From Pseudomonadota bacterium (lineage in GTDB: Bacteria; Pseudomonadota; Gammaproteobacteria; Burkholderiales; Burkholderiaceae_E): a DNA stretch of 64,000 nucleotides. The translations under genes and the position numbers were made by a program. The stretch covers positions 1 through 64,000 of the forward strand of contig JAEWFA010000008.1 of assembly GCA_023389055.1 (NCBI GenBank), given 5' to 3'. The notes beneath the pieces were generated by a model. The model did not search any database, had not been told where the DNA came from, and worked only from the letters and a program-made list of their open reading frames with translations. This document shows, one piece after another, positions 7,325-17,027 of this stretch; within the stretch, counting starts at the first letter, position 1, and every line of letters starts with the position of its first letter.

Positions 7325-8706
7325 GCTCGCTGCGCAACCGGCTCACGCTCGCGCTGACGCTGGTGCTGGCGGCGATGGCGGCGCTGCTGGCGATCGGACT
7401 GCAGCACTTCCCCCGCGAGCTCGTCGAACGATACGTCGCGTCTCGCCTGGAGCACGACGCCGAGATGCTGTACGTCCATCTCGACGAGGCGCCCGACCCG
7501 GCCGCTGCGGCGAGCGATGCGCTCGGCGGCGAGTACGCGCTGCCGCTGTCGGGCCACTACTTCGTCGCGAATCGCACGCCGCGCGCCGGCGACGGCGACG
7601 CCGGGCGCGAGGAAACGATCCTGTCGCGCTCGCTGTGGGACGAGGATTTTCCGGTCGCGCCGCTGGCGCGAACCGGCGAGCGCACGATGCGCCGCGCCGG
7701 CCCCGCGGGGCAGATGCTGCTCGCCTACACGCGTCGCTTCTCGGGCGCCGATGCCGAATGGACGATCACCGTCGCCGAGGACGTCACGGGCCTCGACGCG
7801 TCGATCGCTCGCTTCCGTCGCCTGCTGCTGTCTTCGATGCTCGTCGCGCTGCTCGCGCTGGCCTGGCTGCAGCGCGCGATCGTCGTTCGCGGACTCGCGC
7901 CGCTTGCGCGCGCGGTCGAGGCGTGCCGCAGGCTCGAGCGAGGCGAAAGGGCTTCGGTGCCCAGCGCGGCGCCCGACGAGGTGCGCCCGATGCTCGAGGC
8001 GGTCGACCGCCTGGTGCATCACCAGACGCAACGCCTGTCGCGCGTGCGGCACGCCGCCGGCAATCTGTCGCATGCCCTGAAGACGCCGCTGGCGGTGCTC
8101 GCGCAGATCGCCGACGAGCGCGACGCGACCGGCGACTCGCCGGCTGCCTGCGCGATCCGCGAGCAGGTCGAATCGATGCGCGCCACGATCGAGCGCGAGA
8201 TGCGCCGCGCGCGGCTTGCCGGCAGCGGCGTGCGCTCCGAAGGCTTCGACGCCCGCACCCAGCTGCAGGCGCTCGCCGAGGCGCTGGGACGCCTGCACGC
8301 CGCTCGCGCATTGCACATCGACGTCGTCTCGCCCGCAAAGCGGTTCGCGCTCGATCGCGAGGACATGCTCGAGCTGTTCGGCAACCTGCTCGACAACGCC
8401 TGCAAGTGGGCGCGCACGACGGTTCGCGTCGAACTCGTCGAGCGGGCCGACGCGCTGCACTTTCGCATCGACGACGACGGCGCGGGCGTCGAGGACTCGA
8501 TACTCGAGCGGCTAGGTCGGGGCACGCTGCGCACCGACGAGCGAAAACCGGGGCACGGACTCGGACTGACGATCGTGAGCGACATCGTCACCCAATACGG
8601 CGGCACGATCGACTATCGGCGCTCCGATCGGCTCGGCGGACTGTGCGTCACCGGATCGCTGCCGATGCAGGAAACGGCAACGTCGTCGGCTGGCGCCCGC
8701 CGATAG
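7321..8706 (+). CDS. Membrane sensor histidine kinase
   Basis: 461 residues. There is a transmembrane helix near residues 12-30 and another near 172-190, flanking a periplasmic sensor of about 140 residues. A HAMP-like segment follows, then the phospho-acceptor region LSHALKTPLAVL (His251) and an ATPase domain with N-box NLLDNACKWA, DDDGAGVED and GHGLGLTIV. The LSHALKTPL form of the H-box is typical of PhoQ-like kinases. It forms an operon with the PepSY protein and the response regulator. The periplasmic sensor has no motif I recognise, so the signal is unknown; cations, peptides or PepSY binding are possible. Confidence 0.9.
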   Translation: MSSLRNRLTLALTLVLAAMAALLAIGLQHFPRELVERYVASRLEHDAEMLYVHLDEAPDPAAAASDALGGEYALPLSGHYFVANRTPRAGDGDAGREETILSRSLWDEDFPVAPLARTGERTMRRAGPAGQMLLAYTRRFSGADAEWTITVAEDVTGLDASIARFRRLLLSSMLVALLALAWLQRAIVVRGLAPLARAVEACRRLERGERASVPSAAPDEVRPMLEAVDRLVHHQTQRLSRVRHAAGNLSHALKTPLAVLAQIADERDATGDSPAACAIREQVESMRATIEREMRRARLAGSGVRSEGFDARTQLQALAEALGRLHAARALHIDVVSPAKRFALDREDMLELFGNLLDNACKWARTTVRVELVERADALHFRIDDDGAGVEDSILERLGRGTLRTDERKPGHGLGLTIVSDIVTQYGGTIDYRRSDRLGGLCVTGSLPMQETATSSAGARR

Positions 8707-8781
8707 CGGCGCCGGGCGCGGCCGGGCGTATATTCCTCGCGCGCGGACTCGCCGCGCACCGTCCGCCCCTGGGAGCCCGCC

Positions 8782-9063
8782 ATGCACAAGACGATCCTCG
8801 CCGCAACGCTTTCCCTGTTCGCGCTGTCGGCACTGGCCGCCGATCCGAGCTGCACCGAGCGCGCGAACGACAAGAAGCTCGCGGGCGCCGCGCGCACGAG
8901 TTTCCTGAAGAAGTGCGAGACCGACTCCAAGGCAACCTGCGAACTGCAGGCGAAGGACCGCAAGCTCAGCGGAGCGGCGCAGACGAGCTTCGTGCGCAAG
9001 TGCACGCGGGATGCGGTCGGGGCGCCGGCGAACGGCAAGGGTGCCGGCGCACCGAAGGGCTGA
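8782..9063 (+). CDS. PsiF-repeat exported protein
   Basis: A 93-residue protein with a 19-residue signal peptide ending in LSALAA. Two tandem PsiF-type repeats follow, each starting with Cys and containing KKLAGAARTSFLKKC or RKLSGAAQTSFVRKC, so the mature protein has four cysteines in regular spacing. PsiF is phosphate-starvation-inducible in E. coli; its biochemical role is unknown. A GGGAG ribosome site lies just before the ATG, and TATATT (8729-8734) could be a -10. It follows the histidine kinase gene by 75 bases and may belong to its regulon. Confidence 0.85.
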   Translation: MHKTILAATLSLFALSALAADPSCTERANDKKLAGAARTSFLKKCETDSKATCELQAKDRKLSGAAQTSFVRKCTRDAVGAPANGKGAGAPKG

Positions 9064-9104
9064 GAAAGCCGGGACCGCGCGCGGAGCCTGCCGGCGCCAG
9101 ACTC

Positions 9105-9776
9105 CTACGCGAACGTGATCGCCGAGCGCCGCTCGGCGTTGTCGAGATGCGGCACGTTGTTGAAGCTGAGCAGGCGCAACGCACGGCCGCCGGCGATCAG
9201 TTCGGTGAACCCTGTGTTGCGGCACTGCAGGTTCAGCTCGATCGCCGTGCTCGCCGGCGCGCCGGTGAGATCGGCGAGCGCGCGCCCGATCGCCCCGCCC
9301 GAGCTCACGACCAGCACCGCGTCGTCGCGCGCGGTGCCTCGCACGGCCTCGGCGAGCGCTGCGTTCACTCGCGTGCCGAAGTCGAGCCAACTCTCGGGAA
9401 CGTCGACGAGCCGATCCTGCGACCAGGCCTGCATCGCGAGGCGAAAGGTACGCCAGTAGTCGCGCGCGTCGGACAGCTGGTGCGCGCGCGGTTCGATCCC
9501 CGTGTGCGCCGTGTAGAGCGCCTCGCCCGGATATTCGTTCAGCCCCTCGTGTAGCGCGAGCGCGGCACCGGCTTCGCCCATCGCATCGAGGATGGCGCGC
9601 GCGGTCTCCTGCTGTCGCACCATCGTTCCCGACATCGCGCGCGCGAAGCGAAGTCCGCGCGCGGCGAAGTATTCGCCCAGCCAGCGCGACTGCCGCACGC
9701 CGAGTTCGGACAGCGCGTCGTAGTTCTCGGCGCCGAACGACGCCTGCGCATGCCGCACGAGGAAGAGGATCGACAT
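9105..9776 (-). CDS. Histidine phosphatase family protein
   Basis: 223 residues. The start ATG (9774-9776) places the catalytic motif LVRHAQASFG at residues 5-14, where the phosphoglycerate-mutase-like superfamily has its RHG motif, here RHA. A second catalytic histidine is likely in the stretch around LVVSSGGAIGRAL. The RHAQASFG form and length match a group of stand-alone phosphatases in Burkholderiales and Pseudomonas, often annotated as phosphoglycerate mutase but probably acting on other phosphates. It is convergent with the PsiF-repeat gene and divergent from pobA, and seems monocistronic. Confidence 0.85.
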   Translation of the reverse strand: MSILFLVRHAQASFGAENYDALSELGVRQSRWLGEYFAARGLRFARAMSGTMVRQQETARAILDAMGEAGAALALHEGLNEYPGEALYTAHTGIEPRAHQLSDARDYWRTFRLAMQAWSQDRLVDVPESWLDFGTRVNAALAEAVRGTARDDAVLVVSSGGAIGRALADLTGAPASTAIELNLQCRNTGFTELIAGGRALRLLSFNNVPHLDNAERRSAITFA

Positions 9777-9960
9777 CGAAGGACCATGACCGCAACGCAA
9801 GGGTCGTCATTATCGCCGTCCGTGCGCTCCGCGTACGCGAGCGCCTTTCATCACATCGGACCTCGGCTTTCCGGCAACGCTTTACCATTGCGCATGTCGG
9901 CATCGTCCAGCGCTGCTTCGGTGTCGCGGCCGGCCGGATCCAAAGGGGAGAGAACGCATC

Positions 9961-11139
9961 ATGCGAGTGCAGGTCGCCATCATCGGCGCGGGCCCGGCGG
10001 GTCTGCTGCTCGGCCAGTTGCTGTACCGCGCCGGCATCGACTCGATCATCCTCGAACGCCGCAGCGGCGAGTACGTGCTCGGGCGCATCCGCGCCGGCGT
10101 GCTCGAGCAGGTCGCCGTCGACCTGCTCGACGAGGCGGGCGTCGGCGAGCGCGTGCACGCCGAGGGCCTCGTGCACGGCGGAATCGAGCTGTGCTTCGAC
10201 GGCGTACGACACCGCATCCCGCTCGCCGACCTCACCGGCGGCAAGCACGTCACCGTCTACGGCCAGACCGAGGTCACGCGCGACCTGATGGACGCCCGGG
10301 CAATCGAAGGCGGGCGCACGGTCTACGAGGCGGCCGACGTTTCGATCCACGAATACGACTCCGACCGTCCGAAAGTTCGCTATCGCAAGGACGGCGCGGT
10401 GCACGAGATCGAGTGCGACTTCATCGCCGGCTGCGACGGCTTTCACGGCGTTTGCCGCGAGACGATCCCGCACAGCGCCGTGAAGGAATACGAGCGCGTG
10501 TTCCCCTTCGGCTGGCTCGGCATCCTTTCCGACGTGCCGCCGGTCTCCGACGAGCTGATCTACGTGAACCATCCGCGCGGCTTCGCGCTGTGCAGCATGC
10601 GTTCCCGCACGCGCAGCCGCTACTACCTGCAGGTGCCGCTCGACGAGAAAGTCGAGAACTGGTCCGACGAGCGCTTCTGGGAGGAACTGAAGCGTCGCGT
10701 CGACGTCGAGGCGGCGCGCACGATGATCACCGGGCCGTCGATCGAGAAGAGCATCGCGCCGCTGCGCAGTTTCGTCGCCGAGCCGATGCGCTTCGGCCGG
10801 CTGCTGCTGGCCGGCGACGCCGCGCACATCGTCCCGCCCACCGGAGCGAAGGGACTGAACCTCGCAGCGAGCGACGTGCGCTACCTGTCGCGCGCGCTGA
10901 TCGACCACTATCGCACCGGGTCGATGAAGGAGATCGACGCGTATTCCGGCAAGTGCCTTCGGCGCGTCTGGAAGGCCGTGCGCTTTTCGTGGTGGATGAC
11001 GTCGCTGATGCACCGCTTCCCGGACACGGGCGATTTCGGCCAGAAAATCCAGGAAACCGAGCTGTACTACCTCACCGGCTCGACGGCCGCGTCGACGTCG
11101 CTCGCCGAGAACTACGTCGGGCTGCCGTTCGAGGACTGA
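9961..11139 (+). CDS. pobA: 4-hydroxybenzoate 3-monooxygenase
   Basis: 392 residues, the usual length for PobA. The flavoprotein hydroxylase folds the FAD ADP moiety with GAGPAGLLLG at residues 9-18 and the ribityl chain with LLAGDAAHIVPPTGAKGLN near residues 280-298. RIRAGVLEQ and the residues around FPFGWLGIL are typical of PobA. It converts 4-hydroxybenzoate to protocatechuate with NADPH and O2, in the cytosol, for ring cleavage by the beta-ketoadipate route. A strong AAGGGGAGAG site precedes the ATG. The usual regulator pobR is not adjacent, and the protocatechuate genes are not in the window. Its last 28 bases overlap the convergent antiporter gene. Confidence 0.95.
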   Translation: MRVQVAIIGAGPAGLLLGQLLYRAGIDSIILERRSGEYVLGRIRAGVLEQVAVDLLDEAGVGERVHAEGLVHGGIELCFDGVRHRIPLADLTGGKHVTVYGQTEVTRDLMDARAIEGGRTVYEAADVSIHEYDSDRPKVRYRKDGAVHEIECDFIAGCDGFHGVCRETIPHSAVKEYERVFPFGWLGILSDVPPVSDELIYVNHPRGFALCSMRSRTRSRYYLQVPLDEKVENWSDERFWEELKRRVDVEAARTMITGPSIEKSIAPLRSFVAEPMRFGRLLLAGDAAHIVPPTGAKGLNLAASDVRYLSRALIDHYRTGSMKEIDAYSGKCLRRVWKAVRFSWWMTSLMHRFPDTGDFGQKIQETELYYLTGSTAASTSLAENYVGLPFED

Positions 11140-12884
11140 CTGCGATACGGCGCGATGCGCTCGAGGCGCTCGGCCGCGAGCACCGCGCGCAGTTCCGCTT
11201 CGGACATTCCGGCGCGACCGAGCGCGAGCGCGCCCAGCTGCAATGCCGATTCGAGCGTTTCGGGGATCACCTCGTCGGCTCCGGCGGTCTGCAACGCTCC
11301 GGCGTGCCGCTCGTCGCGCGCCCGGGCGAAGATCGCCACGTCGGGCGCATCGGCGCGAATCGCGCGCACCGCTCGCACCGCCGAAGCCGGCTGATCCATC
11401 GTCAGCACGACCGCGCTCGCCTGCGACAGCCCGAGCTGGCGCAGCAGGTCCCCGCGGCTGGCGTCGCCGACGTAGACCGGCCAGCCCTTGGCGTGGAACG
11501 ACGAGACCACGCCCGGATCGGGATCGACCGCCACGTACGGGATCGCCTGCGCGTCGAACAGCCGCGCGAGCGACTGCCCCACCCGGCCGAAGCCTGCGAT
11601 GACCACGTGGCCGCCGGCGCGCGGCGCAACGGGCACGCGAGCGGCATCGATTTCGGACTGCTTTGCCGGGCGCGCGGCCTCGATCCTTCGGCCGAGCGCG
11701 GCGGCCACCGGCGCAACGAACATCGACAGGCCGACGACGAGCAACAGGAAGCGACCCGCCTCCTGTCCCAGCAGCCCGAGCGTGGTGGCCACGCCGAAGA
11801 CGACGAATGCGAACTCGCCGCCCTGCCCGAGCAGCAATCCGCCGTGCGTCGCGACGCGTGCCGACAGTCCGCCGATGCGCAGCACGACCGCCGTCACCAG
11901 CGCCTTCACGGCGAACAACCCTGCCACCGCCAGCAGCAGCCGTAGCGGCTGCTGGAAGATCGCGAGCGGATCGATCGACATCCCCACCGACAGGAAGAAC
12001 ACGCCCATCAGCAGGCCGCGGAACGGGTCGATCATCACGACGACCTGGTGCCGATACTCCGTTTCGGCGAGCAGCAGGCCGGCGAGCATCGCGCCCAGCG
12101 CCATCGACAAACCGGCCAGCCACGTGAGCGACGCGATGCTCAGCGAAGCGAGCAGCGTCAGCGCCATGAACGTGTCGGCCTGCCGGTTCGCCGTGAACTG
12201 GCGAAACAGCGGCCCCAGGACGACTCGCCCGAGTACGAAGATGACGGCGATCGCGATCGCCGCCCTGCCGAGCGCGAGCGACAGCACGGCCAAGACCGGA
12301 GTCTCCCCGGGCTGCGCCAGCAGCGAGACGAGGATCAGCACCGGCACCACGGCGAGGTCCTGGAACAGCAGCACGGCGAACGATGCCTGGCCCAGCGGCG
12401 TGGCCAGTTCGTGCCGCGACGTCAACAACTGCATCACGACGGCGGTCGACGAGAACGACAGCGCCAGTCCGATGACGAGCGCCGCCCCCCGATCCACGCC
12501 CAGCGCAACGGCGGCGCCGAAGATCAGCGCGGCGGTCACGACGACCTGCGAGGCGCCCGCGCCGAACACCCAGCTGCGCATCGACCAAAGCCGACGCGCC
12601 GACAGGTCGAGCCCGATCATGAACATCAGGAACACGACGCCGATGCCGGCCAGTACGGAAACGGCTTCGAGCTGCGGGAACGCAAGCCAGCTCATCACGC
12701 GTCCGAAGGTCGTCGCCGAGGAGGCGAGGCGGCCCAGGCCGAACGGGCCGAGCAGCATGCCGACTGCGAGATAGCCGGGAATGGAACCGACGCGCAGGCG
12801 CTGCAGGAACGGAACGAGAATCCCGGCCAGCCCGAGGAACAGCAGCGTCTCGCGCAGGTGCGGGATCGACTCGACTTCTTCCAA
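11112..12884 (-). CDS. CPA2-family monovalent cation:proton antiporter with RCK domain (KefB/KefC-like)
   Basis: 590 residues. A Na+/H+-exchanger-type membrane domain of about 12-13 helices occupies roughly residues 10-385. A cytoplasmic TrkA-N/RCK domain follows with the nucleotide-binding motif VVIAGFGRVGQSLARLF near residue 420. The family exports K+ (or Na+) in exchange for protons; KefC members are gated by glutathione adducts. It ends after the RCK-N part without a TrkA-C domain. The start is TTG at 12882-12884, chosen because the first helix begins within ten residues and no ATG fits. Its 3' end overlaps pobA by 28 bases. The SDR gene lies downstream of the start on the same strand, 21 bases away. 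Confidence 0.88.
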   Translation of the reverse strand: MEEVESIPHLRETLLFLGLAGILVPFLQRLRVGSIPGYLAVGMLLGPFGLGRLASSATTFGRVMSWLAFPQLEAVSVLAGIGVVFLMFMIGLDLSARRLWSMRSWVFGAGASQVVVTAALIFGAAVALGVDRGAALVIGLALSFSSTAVVMQLLTSRHELATPLGQASFAVLLFQDLAVVPVLILVSLLAQPGETPVLAVLSLALGRAAIAIAVIFVLGRVVLGPLFRQFTANRQADTFMALTLLASLSIASLTWLAGLSMALGAMLAGLLLAETEYRHQVVVMIDPFRGLLMGVFFLSVGMSIDPLAIFQQPLRLLLAVAGLFAVKALVTAVVLRIGGLSARVATHGGLLLGQGGEFAFVVFGVATTLGLLGQEAGRFLLLVVGLSMFVAPVAAALGRRIEAARPAKQSEIDAARVPVAPRAGGHVVIAGFGRVGQSLARLFDAQAIPYVAVDPDPGVVSSFHAKGWPVYVGDASRGDLLRQLGLSQASAVVLTMDQPASAVRAVRAIRADAPDVAIFARARDERHAGALQTAGADEVIPETLESALQLGALALGRAGMSEAELRAVLAAERLERIAPYRSQSSNGSPT

Positions 12885-12905
12885 GGGGCGCGACTCGCCC
12901 GGAAC

Positions 12906-13724
12906 TCAGATCACCGAGGACACGCAGCCGTCCATCGGGATGATCGCGCCCGACACGTACGAGGCGGCGTCGGACGCAAGGAAGAACGCGACCTGCGCGA
13001 TCTCGTCGGGCTCGGCCATGCGCCCCATCGGGATGCGCGCGATCGCCTCCTCGAGCAGGTCGGCCTTGCTGCGCCCGCTGGCGCGGGCGGCGGCCTCCAG
13101 TCCCTCGTCGACGCGCGTCGTGCGCGTCAGCCCCGGATTGATCGCGTTCACGCGAACGCCGCGACCGGCCCACGCCTGCGCCAGGCCGACGGTGGCGAGC
13201 ATCAGCGCCGAGTTCGCCGCGCCGCCGGCGATGTGGAACCTTCCGGCCTGGCGGCCGCCCTGCCCCACGATGTTGACGATGCTGCCGCGCCCGCGCGCGC
13301 CCATGCGCTCGATGACGGGCTGCGTCACGTGCATGTAGGTGAAATACTTCGCGTCCATCGCCTGCCGATACGCGGCGGCGTCGAGCTCGTCGGGCGCATA
13401 GCGGCGTGCCGCGCCGGCGGCGTTGACCAGCACGTCGATCGGCCCGTGCTCGGCCTCGACGCGCTCGACGAGACGTACCGCCGCCTGCGCATCGACCAGG
13501 TCGACCGCCTCGGCGACGAAAGCCGATGCATCGATCGGCGCCGACCCGTCGCCCGCGACAGGCGGATCGGCGAACGAGTCACGCGCCGCGGCCAGGTGAG
13601 CCGGGTCGCGGCCGACGCCGACCACGCGACTTCCGGCGCGCAGGAAGACGCGGGCGCAGGCAAGGCCTATCCCCTTGCTGGCGCCCGTGACGAGAACCAC
13701 GGCGGCGCCCGCGTCGTTCGTCAT
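12906..13724 (-). CDS. Short-chain dehydrogenase/reductase-like protein lacking the YxxxK pair
   Basis: 272 residues starting at ATG 13722-13724. The cofactor motif TGASKGIG at residues 13-20, the NAAG motif and the C-terminal RVNAINPGLTRT are clear SDR features. The catalytic segment reads GRFHIAGGAANSAL where classical enzymes have Y-x-A-S-K; both the Tyr (His here) and the Lys (Gly here) are replaced. Such non-canonical members exist in otherwise well conserved SDR groups, so the protein may use another acid-base, or may bind a ligand without redox activity. It precedes the CPA2 antiporter gene and could share its transcript. Confidence 0.8.
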   Translation of the reverse strand: MTNDAGAAVVLVTGASKGIGLACARVFLRAGSRVVGVGRDPAHLAAARDSFADPPVAGDGSAPIDASAFVAEAVDLVDAQAAVRLVERVEAEHGPIDVLVNAAGAARRYAPDELDAAAYRQAMDAKYFTYMHVTQPVIERMGARGRGSIVNIVGQGGRQAGRFHIAGGAANSALMLATVGLAQAWAGRGVRVNAINPGLTRTTRVDEGLEAAARASGRSKADLLEEAIARIPMGRMAEPDEIAQVAFFLASDAASYVSGAIIPMDGCVSSVI

Positions 13725-13741
13725 GGTCGGCGTGGCCCGAT

Positions 13742-14158
13742 TCAGGTCGTCAGGGCCGAGACGAAAGGCAACGCATCGACCGCGCTGTCGGCGGACACGG
13801 CGTCGGTGCGCCCCTCGATCGCGCGCGGCTCGAAGCGCCGCTTCGCGTCGAGTCGCAGGCGTCGCGCGTGCTCGTCGAGTTGTCGGCGGGCTGCGAAGAA
13901 CGCATCGCGCAACGCGACGTGCACGTCCTGGCGACGCGCCTGGTTGGCGACGATGTTGCCGCCGGGCACGCTGACGTCGATCGAGACGAGGAACTCCTCG
14001 CCCTGCTGCTTGTGGTTGTGGGGGCGCTGCACGACGACGCGGCAGCTGGTGACGTTCGGGTGGAACTGCTCGAGCTTGTTCGACTTCTCTCTGATCGAGG
14101 CCTCGAGGGCGGGCGAAGTATCGATTCCATGGAAATGGATCTGCAACTGCGTGCGCAT
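13742..14158 (-). CDS. HPF/RaiA-like ribosome-associated protein
   Basis: 138 residues from ATG 14156-14158, which has an AAGGAG site upstream. Residues 1-100 match the S30AE/HPF fold: an N-terminal strand with QIHFHGIDTS, a helix with ALEASIREKSNKLEQF, then VTSCRVVVQRPHNHK and the second helix VHVALRDAFFAARRQLDEH. HPF/RaiA proteins bind the 30S decoding site in stationary phase. This one has an atypical Arg/Asp-rich tail of about 35 residues and lacks the C-terminal dimerisation domain of long HPF. Because the family also includes cold-shock-linked HPF-like proteins common in Burkholderiales, the precise role is open. Confidence 0.78.
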   Translation of the reverse strand: MRTQLQIHFHGIDTSPALEASIREKSNKLEQFHPNVTSCRVVVQRPHNHKQQGEEFLVSIDVSVPGGNIVANQARRQDVHVALRDAFFAARRQLDEHARRLRLDAKRRFEPRAIEGRTDAVSADSAVDALPFVSALTT

Positions 14159-14211
14159 AGGACTCCTTCTCGTCATCGATGCCCGCACGACGCGGGCGAC
14201 CGTCAGGTCGT

Positions 14212-14499
14212 TCAGTGCTCGTCGGTTCTCGTTCGCTCGTCGTCGGCAAGTTCTCCTGTATCGGGGTCTACCCAGTCGGGAACGCCCAGCGCCTGCCCGG
14301 CGCTGCGCACCGCTTCATCGGAATCTTCCTCGGCCGCTTCGTCGTCGGTGGCGCGCATGTCGTCCACCGCTTCGAGCAGCGTACGGAAAGGGCCGTACTC
14401 GCGCGCGTCGGCCTCGTCGATCCACCAGAAGCCGTCGGGGCGCTCGAAGATGCGGGTGTGGTCGAATTCGGCCGGTGTGGTGGGAATCGTACGGCTCAT
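14212..14499 (-). CDS. Small acidic protein of unknown function
   Basis: 95 residues, rich in Asp and Glu. The N-terminal half has aromatic residues in DGFWWID and a conserved-looking YGPFRTLLEAVDDM segment; the C-terminal half (EEDSDEAV, WVDPDTGEL) is acidic and probably disordered. I do not recognise a named domain. Its ATG (14497-14499) overlaps the stop of the preceding gene in the ATGA arrangement, so it is translated together with the 160-residue protein upstream. The HPF-like gene follows after 53 bases on the same strand, which hints at a common stress context. Confidence 0.7.
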   Translation of the reverse strand: MSRTIPTTPAEFDHTRIFERPDGFWWIDEADAREYGPFRTLLEAVDDMRATDDEAAEEDSDEAVRSAGQALGVPDWVDPDTGELADDERTRTDEH

Positions 14500-14978
14500 C
14501 GGCGCACTCCGCAGACAGGCGCGGAAAGCGGTGCGACCAGCTGCTCGATCAACGACAGGTGGCGCGTTTCGGCGAGCGCCGATTCGAGCGAGCGCATGCG
14601 AACCGATTCGTGCGGGGACGTGGCCGCGAGGTGCTCGAAAACGGCGCGCATCCGACGCTCGTTGCGTCGCGCGGCGTCCAACGCTCCCCCGGGGGTGACC
14701 GGCTCGTCGAGCATCGACTGGCTCATCGCTTCCGTCCAAGTCACTCGTTCGGCCAGTATCGTGCCAACGTCGAGATCGGGCAAGTCGCGCTCGATCCGTG
14801 CGGCGAACTCCGATTCGGCGACCGCCAGGCGCGAGTACAGGCGCCGCAGCGCCGCGTCCTCGTGCAGCTCCGGGGCAGCGGCGAGGCGGCGGTAGCGCAC
14901 GGAAGCCTCGCGCCGCGCCGCAAGCGTGCAGACGAGCAGTTCACGCAACGAAACGACGCGGTCGGACCCGGACTTCAT
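14496..14978 (-). CDS. Helical protein of unknown function, possibly ferritin-like
   Basis: 160 residues from ATG 14976-14978; a TTG six codons upstream is an alternative. The sequence is almost entirely helical, with four amphipathic stretches: LRELLVCTLAARREASVRYR, LRRLYSRLAVAESEFAARI, the segment around AARRNERRMRAVFEHL, and SLESALAETRHLSLIEQLV. The spacing of Glu and His residues recalls four-helix ferritin-like or rubrerythrin-like folds, but a clear ExxH diiron pair is not evident, so this is tentative. The next gene overlaps its stop by four bases (ATGA), showing coupled translation. Confidence 0.65.
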   Translation of the reverse strand: MKSGSDRVVSLRELLVCTLAARREASVRYRRLAAAPELHEDAALRRLYSRLAVAESEFAARIERDLPDLDVGTILAERVTWTEAMSQSMLDEPVTPGGALDAARRNERRMRAVFEHLAATSPHESVRMRSLESALAETRHLSLIEQLVAPLSAPVCGVRR

Positions 14979-15078
14979 CGAAGCAATCGTGCCCAAGCAC
15001 GCCCCGGACCGGTTTGACCCGCGTCAACGGCGGCAGCTTCTTCGGTACCATTGCGCGCACCTTCTTCCGGAGACGCGC

Positions 15079-16164
<1,086 letters not shown>

Positions 16165-17027
16165 GCGACGTGCCGACGAGGATGATCGCCGCCCCGGCGA
16201 TCATCCGGGCGGTGATCGCCTCGTCGAGCAGCAGCGCCCCCCAGAGCATCGCGAACGCCGGAACGAGGAAGGTCACCGTCACCGCGCCGACGCTGCCGAT
16301 CCGATCGATCAGGCGGAAGAACACCACGTACGCGAAGCCGGTGCAGAAGACGCCGAGCAGCACTGCCGAGAGCCACGCGACGGCGCCGGGCGAATCCGTG
16401 GGCCAGGCCAGCGCCGCGAAGGGCAGCAGCGCCGCCGCGGCGAAGACGAGGCTGCCGCCGGCAGCGGTCATCGCATCGACCTTCGACAGGTATTTCTTCG
16501 TCGCCACCGAGGCGATGCCGTACGACATCGTCGCGCCGAGCACCGCGAGGATCGGCACGCCCAGGCCCTCGTCGCCGAAGCCCAGGTGGCCCCAGACGAG
16601 CACGAGCACGCCGGCGAAACCGACGACCAGGCCGACGACGCGCAGCCGGCTCATCCGCTCGCCCATCCAGGCGAAGGCGACGAGCGCGCTCCAGAACGGC
16701 ACGGTGGCGTTCAGGATCGACGAGTAGCCCGCGCTCAGGCGCAGCATCGCGTAGCCGTAGAGCACGAACGGAAGCGCCGAGTTCACGACGCCGATCAGTG
16801 CGATGCGGCCCGCATTCGCGCGCAATTCGGCCAGCCGCGCGCCGCGCAGCAGGAACGGCAGCAGCACGAGCGCTCCGATCGCGGTGCGCATCAGCATCAG
16901 CGGGAACGGGCCGAACGAGACGACCGCGACGCGAATGAACAGGAAAGAGCCGCCCCACAATGCGGCGAGCATCAACAGGTCGACGACGTCGCGCCGCCTC
17001 AATTCGGCGCCTCGCGGGCACACGCGC

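Noticed and set aside
8512..13173. A 1553-codon open frame on the minus strand
   Set aside because: It runs through pobA, the phosphatase, the antiporter and the SDR in other frames, is extremely Arg/Ala-rich and has no domain. It is the usual antisense openness of GC-rich genes.
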